47,218 bases of DNA, from NCBI GenBank assembly GCA_018398765.1, contig JAHBMJ010002193.1, positions 56,587-103,804 of the forward strand. The letters are read 5' to 3'. The position numbers and the translations under genes were made by a program. Below the pieces are notes generated by a model. It did no database searches, had not been told where the DNA came from, and saw only the letters and a program-made list of their open reading frames with translations. Positions 11,501-20,339 of the stretch are shown here, piece after piece. The first letter of the stretch is position 1; every line of letters begins with the position of its first letter. The DNA comes from Chromera velia (taxonomy: Eukaryota; Sar; Chromeraceae).

Positions 11501-12465
11501 ACAAGAAGGGTGGGATCGTTGCTTTGCTTGTTATGCATGTTGATGATCTCTTCATTTTTTCTCCTTCTGTTGACGAAGACGTGAAGCAAATCCAGGAGCT
11601 TTTTGACACAGACCAGCCAGAGAGAATGGACAATGGAGAGCTTCATTTTTATGTGGGCATGTCCATTTGGATGCGTCCTGGTGAGATGTTGCTTGACCAG
11701 TCCACGTATATTGAGGGAATGGTGAAGGGAGTGAGTGAAAAGGCAAAGAAGCCCTTGACAGAGAAAGATCTCCTGTTGCCTGAGACTGCAGAGACTGACA
11801 TGTCCTTGCAGGAACAGCAGCAGAAGAATATGGGGTGTTTGGGGTGGGCTGTTAAGACCCAACCTTCTCTTTCCTTCCTATTTTCCCACCTTTCCCGCTT
11901 CAATTCCCGTCCGTCTTGTGAGTCCGTTCTTGCAAGTGAGAAGGCTCTCTGGCATGCATTCAAGACTTCCCGTCCTCTGTCTCTTCATTCTGTTCCCTCC
12001 CTTCCAGTTCTGTTGGTGTGGGAGGATGCGTTTTATCAATTGCACAAGAAAGAGGGTAGACTGGGTGTCGAGATACAGTTAGTTGATGAAGGAGAGCTTA
12101 CCAATCTTGATGAGATCGGTGAGCACAACACTGTATATTGGCTGAGCAGGAAGATAGGAAGAAAGCTGGGGTCTACGACTTCTGCAGAGCTTCTTGCAAT
12201 GAGAGACGTAGTGAAAATGTCCTGGTCGTTCATTTATTTTGTTCGAAAGTTGTGGGATGAGATACCTCCGGTTGTGGTGGTGACTGACTCTCAGCCGCTG
12301 ATGCATCAGATTGGTTCTAAACAGTGCAAAAGCGAGCCGAGAATGCAGGGAGAGTTGGAGTACGTTTTAGAAAATTTGATGGAGTTGGGAGCAAAGGTTC
12401 ATTGGATCAAGACTGGGTCAATGCATGCAGACAGACAAACCAAGTTGCTTCATTGCAGTTAAGCG
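8494..12465 (+). pseudogene. Copia pol (protease, integrase, reverse transcriptase, RNase H), interrupted
   Basis: One reading frame runs the whole length, broken by stops at 9139 (TAG), 9622 (TAG), 10387 (TGA), 10411 (TAG) and 10990 (TGA). Protease: IADSRASKSL (8710-8739), where the family has DSGA. GAG-pre-integrase: LLFVLHSRLGHATGQRL with Cys pairs downstream. Integrase core: VDLQT (Asp codon 9550), then SNNGVEF where the family has SDNG (codon 9676 AAC), then the Glu region TFVERVN. Reverse transcriptase: IDVSTAFLQVP, AVYGLKDTP and MHVDDLFIF (Asp-Asp 11542-11547). RNase H: TTSAELLAM, VVTDSQP and MHADRQTK. The order is diagnostic of Copia. With lost catalytic residues and five stops it is not functional by itself. 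Confidence 0.92.
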
Positions 12466-12518
12466 TTTCTCTCTTTTAGTCTGTCTTCTTGTTTGTGTTC
12501 AGTTCAGACAGAGGGTGA

Positions 12519-12977
12519 TTTGTGAGAGTAAATGCATGCATCTAAGCGTGCGTCAGGTGGGTGCCGAGCGTTCTGTGAGCGCGCCAGCCATCCGCGCGAG
12601 TGAAGAGTATTGCGAGCGGCGTGAACGCATGTTTGAGTGCATTAGCGTCTGACTCTTTGATCGAATAGTGAGGCTGTACGAAGGCTTGGTCTGCTTAGTT
12701 GGTTCATGATAGAGAGCATCCTCAGATGGCAGTCTGATCAGTCTGTGTATCACGTTTGGAGCGTCGAGGTCCCGTACATTGGATCGAACGCGCGGTCTTC
12801 GTTTAAGTGAATTCTAGATTGCCGTCTCCTTGAATTTCTCTGTTGTTACTGAATGGATTTTCCTGTCTGGACTGAGGACTACGACCCGGTAGGTCAGACT
12901 TCCTGTTTAGCTGTTTGAGCGTTACCCACTTTCGTTACCTGACTATTCTAGTCTGTTCTAGGTAACGTTTACCGTCA
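12519..12977 (+). repeat. 3' LTR of the Copia element
   Basis: This is the direct repeat of 6838-7270, 459 bp. It is longer because of two short insertions relative to the 5' copy (near 12555 and near 12617). It follows the purine-rich tract ACAGAGGGTGA. The right flank begins TATTCTTTAC, matching the left target flank. Confidence 0.93.
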
Positions 12978-12982
12978 TATTC

Positions 12983-13852
12983 TTTACTATAAATCTTTAA
13001 GTCTTCTTTTCATGAGCTGGGCATAAAAATCAAAATTTGGCCCGGAAAGCGTAGCTGAGGGGTACTTACAAAGAGTTGGGGTAGGAGCGCGCATATGTAT
13101 GTTGAGCGTGCTGAATCTCCAATTAAAAAATCTGACGCACTCCATACGAATGGCCCAGAAAGCGATCAAAATTAACTCCATTTGTTTTGAGGCTTACTCA
13201 TGTTGTGTTGAATGTCCCCTCATACATAAAATTTCTTAATTTAAAAAAAAAAAAATGGCCGTGGAAAGTGAAACGGGGGGCACTTACAAAATAGAAATAC
13301 CCCAGCCCACACGTGCATGCATGCACGCACAGTGTCTTTCACCAAAAACCCGGCCCCGAAAGGCTGAATTTGGGCTATGCGCGCGTTAGATGGGTTTCAG
13401 ATTATTTCAGATCTCCACTTACCTCCGGGCTTTTTTCCCGAGGGAGGGGGGGGTTCCGCGCATGCTTTTTTCCCNNNNNNNNNNNNNNNNNNNNNNNGGC
13501 GTGAGGCTGCACGGCCGGCGTGCGTCAATCGTGCAGTTCTGATTTTTCTTGCTTTCCGGGGCCGTTCGCAAGCTTGCTTGCGTCAGATTAACTTAAAGTC
13601 AAAATTCTCCCCGTGCAGGCAAGCGCGCGCGCGCGCGCACGCGGGTCATGCAGCTTGTGTATAAGCTTAATTTCTTTTTGTCGACTGATCGATCAACAAG
13701 CTATAGGTACGTCTTCTTCGACTTCCTTGAATCGATCTCGGAGCATTCCCAGCGTGCAGACTTTATGTGCGAGTTGTGCAATAGTTCCTCTGCTTTGTCA
13801 AACTGACAAGCAAAAAGATCGCTCCAACTGACACACGTAGACACAACAAGAG
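12983..13852. repeat. dispersed repeat copies, intergenic, with assembly gap
   Basis: There is no gene. It contains copies of the GGCC...GCGTCA family: inverted at 13,035-13,050 (GGCCCGGAAAGCG) and 13,125-13,160 (ATCTGACGC ... GGCCCAGAAAGCG), and direct at 13,551-13,590. A related unit GGGGYACTTACAAA occurs at 13,060 and 13,278. A GC alternating tract lies at 13,624-13,640. Confidence 0.55.
13475..13497. other. assembly gap (23 N)
   Basis: A run of undetermined bases lies inside repeat DNA. It sits next to a G-rich homopolymer, which probably explains the failure to close it. Confidence 1.
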
Positions 13853-15504
13853 ATGAGGAGGTCTCGAGCAGCTGCAAGGTTTCTTTCTTCTTTCACCCCA
13901 TCTCAACATAATTCTCTGACAGATGAGGACGTGCGGAAGAGAGTCGAGAGGGCAAAACACCAGCATATGTACTTGCTGGAACGCTCAGACCAATCCCCAG
14001 AAGAGTCCACTTTCATAACTCTCGGGTCGACCGGCAATGTCAGTAGAGACGCCAACAGGAGACAGCTTGAAAATGAACTGCGTGTATGGTGACATAAAAC
14101 ATCCCGCTCTCTTTGGTCTCTGTCGGTAATATGCGTGCAGGTGTACGAAGCGAAGGTGAAAAAGCGCCCTTCGTGCAACTGTCCGGACTTTGAGCGCAAC
14201 CAGACGTGCTGCAAACATCTCCTCTTCATTTTTCTCAAGGTGCGCGTGTAAAAAGCGGATCGACAGCTAGGGAATGGCCGGCAGAGAGAAACATGCACGC
14301 TATCGGCCTTACACACAAAGGAAAGAGAACACCTGTCTGTCTATGGGTCTGATTCTCTGTCCGTCTACTTGCCTGTCCACATACCAGACCGCTTAACTTC
14401 TCACCACTCAAGTCACCGAAGGAAGGAGACATGAAGAGACTCACTCGCGTAGACGGGGAGACAGGAAGGCAGGACCACCCCCCCGAACAAACAGGCGATC
14501 CAGCGCGCGCGAGGGAGAGAGGGGGAGAGGGAGAGATTGAGACAGGGGCTGAGAGAAAGGCAAAGAAGCTGAGACAGACAGACAGACAGACAGACAGGGA
14601 AACAGAAAGACAGAGAAGTGGGACAGAGAGAGAGAGGGCAGGAGGTGGAAGCAAGACCTTCTGGGCACATGTGGATTGGCCGTATACGCGCATGCATTCC
14701 CGTGCACAAGTGTATGATGGGTCTGAAAAAAAAACATGCCGGCCTAATTTTCCTCCCATGGTTACGCAGGTTCTCCGCATTCCCGAAGAGGCGACGGTGT
14801 CCCTCCTGACTGAGGGGGAGCTGTCCTCCAGACAGGTTGAGGGGGCTCTGCAGAGACGGGGGGGGGGCAGTGCAGGTGCACCTGTAGAAGTCGTGGAGGC
14901 CTATCTCGCCTCTGCATCCAGATCGGGAGGAGGAGAGGAGTCTTCCAGCTCTTCTTCCTCTTCTGCTGCTGGAGGGGATAAGGCAGGGAAGGGGAAATCA
15001 AAGTCCCGTCCTCCTCTTCCGGCAGATTGGGAGTGTGCGATTTGCTTCGAGGGGGAGAAGGGTCCGGGGGGAGAGAATATTCTCGGGGGAGTTGAGTTTT
15101 GCCCCCAATGTCGGAATGGGATGCATTGCCTGTGCATCGAGGTGTGGTTGGAGAGGAAAGGCCGGGATGGGCAGACGCGGTCCTGTCCTCTGTGTAGGGG
15201 GGAGTGGAGACTGCTTGGTAACGAGACGGGGAGTGGAGGGACGAAGCGAGGCCGAAAGAGACGGGATGCAGAGAGGACTAGTGGCATTAGTGGGGGACGG
15301 TACGTGAACCTGGCGCAGTTCTGTCCGGAAATAGAGGAACAAAGGAAACGGGCAGAGGAGGAAAACAGATGGTGGGTGTTGAGTATGGTAGCGAGTCAGT
15401 TGTTGGATTTTTTTATTGAAGTGATGGCCGGCTCTTCCCTTGATCGAATGGATGCTCTTCTGGCTTCTCCCGCGCCTGCTTGGTCCAGGAGAGGAGGCCC
15501 TTGA
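13853..15504 (+). CDS. SWIM-type zinc finger plus RING finger protein, probable E3 ubiquitin ligase (ZSWIM2-like), 339 aa, 3 exons
   Basis: Exons are 13853-14038, 14141-14239 and 14770-15504; the introns start GTCAGT and GTGCGC. The ATG at 13853 is the first in frame. Residues about 40-95 form a SWIM zinc finger: FITLGSTGN joined to VYEAKVKKRPSCNCPDF, then TCCKHLLFIFLK (the CxC...CxH pattern). Exon 3 carries a RING-like domain: WECAICFEGEK, then FCPQCRNGMHCLC, IEVWLE and CPLCRGEW, at about residues 175-240. A Ser-rich linker separates the two domains. SWIM followed by RING is the layout of ZSWIM2/MEX-type ubiquitin ligases, which bind an E2 through the RING; the substrate is unknown. The C-terminal 80 residues are basic, then helical, with no domain I recognise. 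Intron 2 is low-complexity and includes CAGA repeats. The architecture is seen directly; ligase activity is inferred. Confidence 0.85.
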
Positions 15505-15679
15505 TGGTTTTTCTTTTTTGTTTGACTCTACTTTCTTTCTTTACGGGCAAAGTCAACAGAATTAACAGAGCCAGCAGAGTCTCCCTCTCTCTCATGCTTT
15601 CTGGGGTTCCTTTCTTCCCCTTCCTTGCTTCCTTTCTTCCTTTCTTCCTTCCTTCCTTCCTTCCTTTCCTTCCTTTCTT

Positions 15680-15710
<31 letters not shown>

Positions 15711-15756
15711 TTCTTTTCTTTCTTTCTTTCTTTCTTTCTTTTTTTTTTTCTGTTTT

Positions 15757-15791
<35 letters not shown>

Positions 15792-15792
15792 C

Positions 15793-15831
<39 letters not shown>

Positions 15832-15868
15832 CTCTTTCTTTCTTTCTTTCTTTCTTTCTTTCCTTTTC

Positions 15869-15900
<32 letters not shown>

Positions 15901-15922
15901 TTCTTTCTTTCTTTTTTTTCTC

Positions 15923-15958
<36 letters not shown>

Positions 15959-15967
15959 TTTTTTCTC

Positions 15968-16015
<48 letters not shown>

Positions 16016-16145
16016 TTTTTTTTTCTTTCTTTCTTTCTTTCTTTCTTTCTTTTCTTCTTTCCCCTTCCTCTCTTCCTCCCCTCCGGGTTCATCTCTCTTT
16101 TTCTCGCTCTCTTGCTCGCTCCCCCCCCTCTCTCTCTCTTGCTCT

Positions 16146-16186
<41 letters not shown>

Positions 16187-16560
16187 CTCTCCTTATTTCT
16201 GCTTGTTGTTCTCATTTGATCGCAGTGGATGGGATGGGATGGGGTGGAATGAATGTTTGTCTTCTTTCCAGAAGCAAAAAGAAGAATGATCAGCCTGTGA
16301 CTCTAATCTTTCTTGTAGAGTCTCGTAAAGGCAGTCTGCTCCGAGATCAGGGTTCGAACAGATTCCCTGATCGGCTGTGGGTCTTGCTTCACTTTGATTT
16401 GTGATTGATTTCGCTTCTGAGATTGAGTGCATCTATCTCTGCTCCTTATTCTTCGACCAAAGTCCCTCTAGATCATTTGATTTCTCATTTCTAAGTCTTT
16501 TTTGTGATCTTTCTTCGAGAAAGCAGATGGGCGGACAAAAGGGCTTTCCAAAAACGCCAA
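15505..16560. repeat. TTTC/TTCC microsatellite block with (GT)n
   Basis: 15,600-16,060 is a nearly pure polypyrimidine tract, mostly (TTTC)n with TTCC and CTGT interruptions, about 450 bp. A (GT)n run follows at 16,150-16,185. Long frames here on both strands ([16 protein letters not shown]) are artefacts of the repeat. 16,200-16,560 shows nothing supportable. The mirror-symmetric polypurine/polypyrimidine strand asymmetry could form triplex DNA. Confidence 0.9.
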
Positions 16561-16692
16561 GTCACTTGAAGGCATCATAGCAAGTATGTTCGAATCGAAC
16601 AGGTTGTATTCTCACAACCCCTTCGCTCCTGCATTTGAATCTGGAAATCAGCAATACTAGATCTTGGATGGTCCTTGCCCGACTTCCTTGCA

Positions 16693-16907
16693 GGTACACC
16701 CGCCGACGTGTGAGCGCCAGCCGACTCGCGCAACAGTTGGAGGCGGCCCAGTGGGGTGAGGACTGGGAGGCGGCGCAGAGACAGCCGAGGGGCTCGAGGG
16801 GGTACAGGGGTGAGAGGGCCGGGGGGCTGGGAGGACGTGCAAGAGGAGAGGCAGACAACAGCGTCGGAGATGTGGAAAGCTCTATGCAGGAGCCGCACTC
16901 GTGACCT
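16693..16907 (+). CDS. possible terminal exon of an unidentified gene (low support)
   Basis: A polypyrimidine-AG acceptor (CTTCCTTGCAG, ending 16692) precedes an open frame with balanced codon use ending at TGA 16905. It encodes a charged peptide beginning YTRRRVSASRLAQQLEAAQW and ending in an Arg/Gly-rich then acidic tail. The acceptor matches the TGCAG consensus of this window. I found no upstream exon and recognise no family. It could be a fragment or chance; the basic GGARARGE-like composition also occurs in GC-rich non-coding DNA. Confidence 0.22.
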
Positions 16908-16979
16908 AGTTTGTAACACAGCATTGATTGAGAAGACAACTGGTTCTAGAACTGGCCATACTCTTGGCATTTTTTAGTT

Positions 16980-17417
16980 TCATTTAGGATTAGCATGCTT
17001 GCCAGATGTTGCCAAATGAGGGTCCATCGTTTAATTAACAATCTGCCTTGCGTGTCGTGACTTGCCGAACGCTAGACGCCTATTATGGGCCGATAGCGCT
17101 AGCGATAGCGATGGCGTATGATGATGATGATGCTCCGAGATTCAGATTGGGAAACTGCATGAGGGGAACTGCCTTGCTAGTTGCCTCTGTTTTAAAGCTC
17201 GTGGAGCTGTGATAAGGTGTATATACATCGTAATCAGATTTCACCAGATTTTAGTGCAATGTCAGATAATGACTTTATTTATAGGTAGATCTTCTTCATG
17301 CAGGCTATGATGCAGCTGCCCCAATTCAATTCAATTTAATTCAACGTTTAGACGTTGACAGTAATTAAAGAATTGAAATAATACAAAATTTAAGCTAGAA
17401 TTAAGAAAACAATATTT

Positions 17418-17455
<38 letters not shown>

Positions 17456-18160
17456 CATATATGATCTACTATAAGTTATTAGTCTATGACGTTAAGAAAG
17501 GCTAGAAGAAAGGATGAACTAGGATCTAGACTAGAATAGATGGTAGTCATAGTGGTAGTCTTGACTAGTCTTGACTACTCTTCATAAGTCTTGACTGAAG
17601 TCTATACACTAGAATACAATAGTATACATAGTGGCATTAACTGTAATGTAGGGATAGAGAAACGATCTGAATAGTTACAAAAATTAGTTACAAAAAAAAT
17701 GTAACTTCATGTTTTCTTAAAATAGGTCTATATATCTTACATTAAAAACGTAACTTTAAGATTTTAAGGCCTATAGTCCTCTGCTTTCATTGCGCGCGCG
17801 CGAAAATGCACCGCCATCAGCTCCACCTATGCAACAACCACGAGTAAGTTCACTGACAGAATCAAATGGCTAAGCTCCTGGCCAAGAGCCAATCCATCCC
17901 TTCTTTCTTGGCTTGAGAGGGGGGCCTGGAAAAGCTCCACCTCCAAAGATCCTGGGCCCTCCCCCAAAACTAGGAAGAAGAGGGGGGGGGGGAGCTGGGA
18001 CATCGAGAGGGGGGAGACGAGGAAGCAGATGAGGTGGGGGACTTTAAAACAGGGGAAGATATACAGGGGAAGAGGAAGGATAGATTAAGACTACTACATG
18101 AGTCTGGAGATCTACTGAATCGTACTGAATCAGATCGACGACCAAATTTGAAAACGCGCC
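16980..18160. other. AT-rich intergenic, no gene seen
   Basis: There is no coding signal. It includes an (AT)n microsatellite at 17,421-17,452 continuing into ACATACATAT, and clusters of TAGACTAG/TCTTGACT short repeats at 17,500-17,640. Confidence 0.6.
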
Positions 18161-18161
18161 C

Positions 18162-18381
18162 TAGGCGCCGGCTAGAGAAAAAAAAAAAAAAAGATCTTTC
18201 TAGATCATCTATTTTTTTTTCTTTTTCAGTCAAACAACTATTGTTCAACTGTTGCACAAGTATTGTTTATGTGTTGCACAACTGTTGTTAAGTGTTGTTC
18301 AGGGTCAAAAAGTAAAAAAGGAAAAAAAAAAAAGATCTCCCGAGATCGTCTACTTTTTTTTTTTTCTCTAGCCGGCGCCTA
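18162..18381. mobile_element. palindromic MITE-like element (220 bp, CTAGGCGCCGGCTAGAGAAA ends)
   Basis: The left end GGCGCCGGCTAGAGAAAAAAA is matched by TTTTTTTCTCTAGCCGGCGCC at the right end, followed inward by AGATC boxes on both sides. The inverted repeats are near-perfect for about 25 bp and are flanked by TA on each side, as expected for Tc1/mariner-type target duplication. The centre has iterated TGTTGCACAACTGTTGTT motifs. There is no coding capacity, so it would need a transposase in trans. Confidence 0.6.
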
Positions 18382-18644
18382 GAACACGCCTGCTATCATT
18401 GCTACCACACGACTTTAGAAAATGTCTAAGCTTCGAATGAATCGAATCAGTCTTCAATTATTATAGTAAGAACGATTGATGAAGCTCTGTTAAACTTAAA
18501 CTAACTTAAACATTATATAAAGAACGATTGCTGCATTAAATCTATGTTTCTAAATTAGTTATTAATCATTTTACAATCCTAGTTACAATTAGTTGATGCA
18601 ACTTCATAGTTAGCGCTTGTTGTTCAGATGCTTTCCAACCTACC

Positions 18645-19005
18645 TACCCTGTAAAGATCTAGTAGGAATTTAAACAAGAATTTAGAGGAATTTAGACAAG
18701 AATTTAGAGGAATTTAGACAGGAATTTAGCTAGGTATCTAAAGGAATTTAAAGACAGGAATCTAGAGGAGTTTAGTAAAATTTGGAGGTCAATTTCTCAT
18801 GAACTACGATAGATTAGAATTTAATATAGACGGTGTTTATAAGTATAATATAGGTCTATGAGCACCGTTAATATTAAGTTCTAACTCATCATAGTTCACG
18901 AGAAATTGACCTCTAAAGTTTAGGAATTTAGAGCTCTAAATTCCTCTAAATTCCTGTCTAAATTCCTCTAAATTCCTGTCTAAATTCCTAGGTCTTTGCA
19001 GGGTA
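18645..19005. mobile_element. foldback/MITE-like inverted-repeat element (about 360 bp)
   Basis: The left end TACCCTGTAAAGATCTAG pairs with CTAGGTCTTTGCAGGGTA at the right. Inside, both arms are built of GAATTTAGA(C/G) units repeated about 12-18 bp apart, inverted between arms. They are followed by an inner inverted pair (GGAGGTCAATTTCTCATGAAC with GTTCACGAGAAATTGACCTC). The outer TA dinucleotides may be the target duplication. The arms can form a hairpin of about 150 bp. No open frame. Confidence 0.65.
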
Positions 19006-19356
19006 AGGATAACTTTGCATAAATTATGCCCTTAACCATAACATTTACATTTTAGCATATATTACGCACCACCTAAAATGTAACATGGCCCTTCGGGCCA
19101 TGTATATGTAATGAAGTTATATTAGTCACGGCTAAGTTAAACCCCACTATGTACAATCGTATATGTTAATTACTCTATGTACGATAATGAGGTGACTTAT
19201 AACCCGCCACTGCCGCCAGCGATCGTGTCCCAATGGAAAAGGGCAGACGTATACCCTCTAAGACTCTTTAGACTTAAGTGGAGATTAATTAGTCAGATAT
19301 TGCCACCTAGAGCTGCATTATCACCTAAAGTGCGTGAGCACCGATGGTTGCATCGC

Positions 19357-19520
19357 TAGAAAGTAAGAACTGACAGAGGAAGGCCTCTGCAGTAAATCAG
19401 TCTCTAGAGCACTTCAATCGATCAACTGACGACGCTAATAGAAAGTAAGAACTGACAGAGGAAGGTTTCTGCAGTAAATTAGTCTTTGGAGCACTTCAAT
19501 CGATCAACTGACAACGCGAG
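19357..19520. repeat. 82-bp tandem duplication
   Basis: TAGAAAGTAAGAACTGACAG begins at 19357 and again at 19439. Each copy is 82 bp, ending in ...CAATCGATCAACTGACRACGC. About six substitutions separate the copies. The surrounding DNA is intergenic. Confidence 0.8.
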
Positions 19521-20339
19521 GTAACGGAAATCAATTCTCGCTTTGTGACGTGCGCATGCAGTGTGGCGGTGCGACAGGCAACGCGGGTACCCATGTAGAT
19601 CGATCAATGTGGCGCAACGACGGCGGTGTGCACGGACAAGGCATTAATGCAGTTCCAGGTGGCAATATCTGACTGAATTAATTTTTCTTCTTTATTTGTC
19701 TTGTGTTTATATATTATTTATCAATCTTTATCAATCTATTAATATCTATCAAGCTCTATTGCTGTCCAGTCAATCCCCTCCGATTGTTCCTAATTGTTCC
19801 TCCATGGAAACTAACGGAAACACAAAGAAGAGACACAAATACATGCAAATTATCAAAAATGTGATAAACTGACAGTAACTTAGTACAGGCACAGATAATC
19901 GGGGCCGCCGCGTGGCCCGCCCCGCGGGCGGGCCATGCACGCGCGGCCGCGCGGCCCGCGCGCGTCAATTAAGCATGTGATGCTTGTCATGCTCGGATCC
20001 GACATGCCATGCAGGTGCCACTGCATTCCCGATGGTCAAATGGTAGACGGAAACCTCATATCCGACGATCATGCAGTGACTCCGACGTGCTCAGTGGATC
20101 ATCATCGGATTGATGTTTTGATCACATCTGCAGCAGCTGGTCCTCTCAAGCAGACTTTCGATGTTTATCTTTTCTGTGCGCTTTGCTCGTCTTCGACTTT
20201 GATTCCTCCCAATTATATAAGTGAAATCCAGAGCAAAACCCGTCTCCGTCCCGATCGGGTCCGCTGCCCAGTTCTTTTCAGTGTGCGTTGGCACTGTATC
20301 TCTCCTTTCACACTCCACCTCTAATTTCCAGCCAGAAAC
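19521..20339. other. intergenic and upstream region of the TRAF-like gene
   Basis: A GC-rich palindromic stretch at 19,900-19,970 (GGGGCCGCCGCGTGGCCCG ... GCGCGCGTCAATTA) resembles the dispersed GGCC...GCGTCA family. A TATA-like TTATATAAG lies at 20213-20221, about 120 bp before the start codon. I see no further structure. Confidence 0.4.
20213..20221 (+). promoter_or_regulatory. TATA-like box upstream of the TRAF-like gene
   Basis: TTATATAAG lies 119 bp upstream of the ATG at 20340, a position compatible with a core promoter and a short 5' UTR. No transcription data are available and TATA use in this lineage is unknown to me. Confidence 0.25.

Larger units (their letters stand above)
6838..12977 (+). 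mobile_element. Copia-type (Ty1/copia) LTR retrotransposon, complete but inactivated
   Basis: A 6.1-kb element with two long terminal repeats flanks gag and a pol ordered protease, integrase, reverse transcriptase, RNase H, which is the Copia order. The flanks duplicate the target: TATTC at 6833-6837 and 12978-12982 if the LTR starts TTTGTGAG, or TATTCTT (7 bp) if it starts TGTGAG. Gag carries an early TAG and a frame change near 7780. Pol has TAG or TGA stops at 9139, 9622, 10387, 10411 and 10990. The integrase second Asp is Asn and the protease DSGA motif reads DSRA. My hand alignment gives about 23 LTR differences (about 5%), 22 of them transitions. No clear primer-binding site is visible after 7270. 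A purine-rich tract (about 12507-12518) precedes the 3' LTR. Confidence 0.95.

Noticed and set aside
16320-16380. tRNA gene suggested by GGTTCGAACAGATTCC
   Set aside because: The T loop and stem do not fit (no five-pair stem around a seven-base loop) and no A box or acceptor stem is present.
15480-16404. 200-270 codon frames (FLSFFLSF on +, KKERKKER on -)
   Set aside because: Translation of the TTTC tract. There is no start context, splice structure or family, and several frames are open at once.
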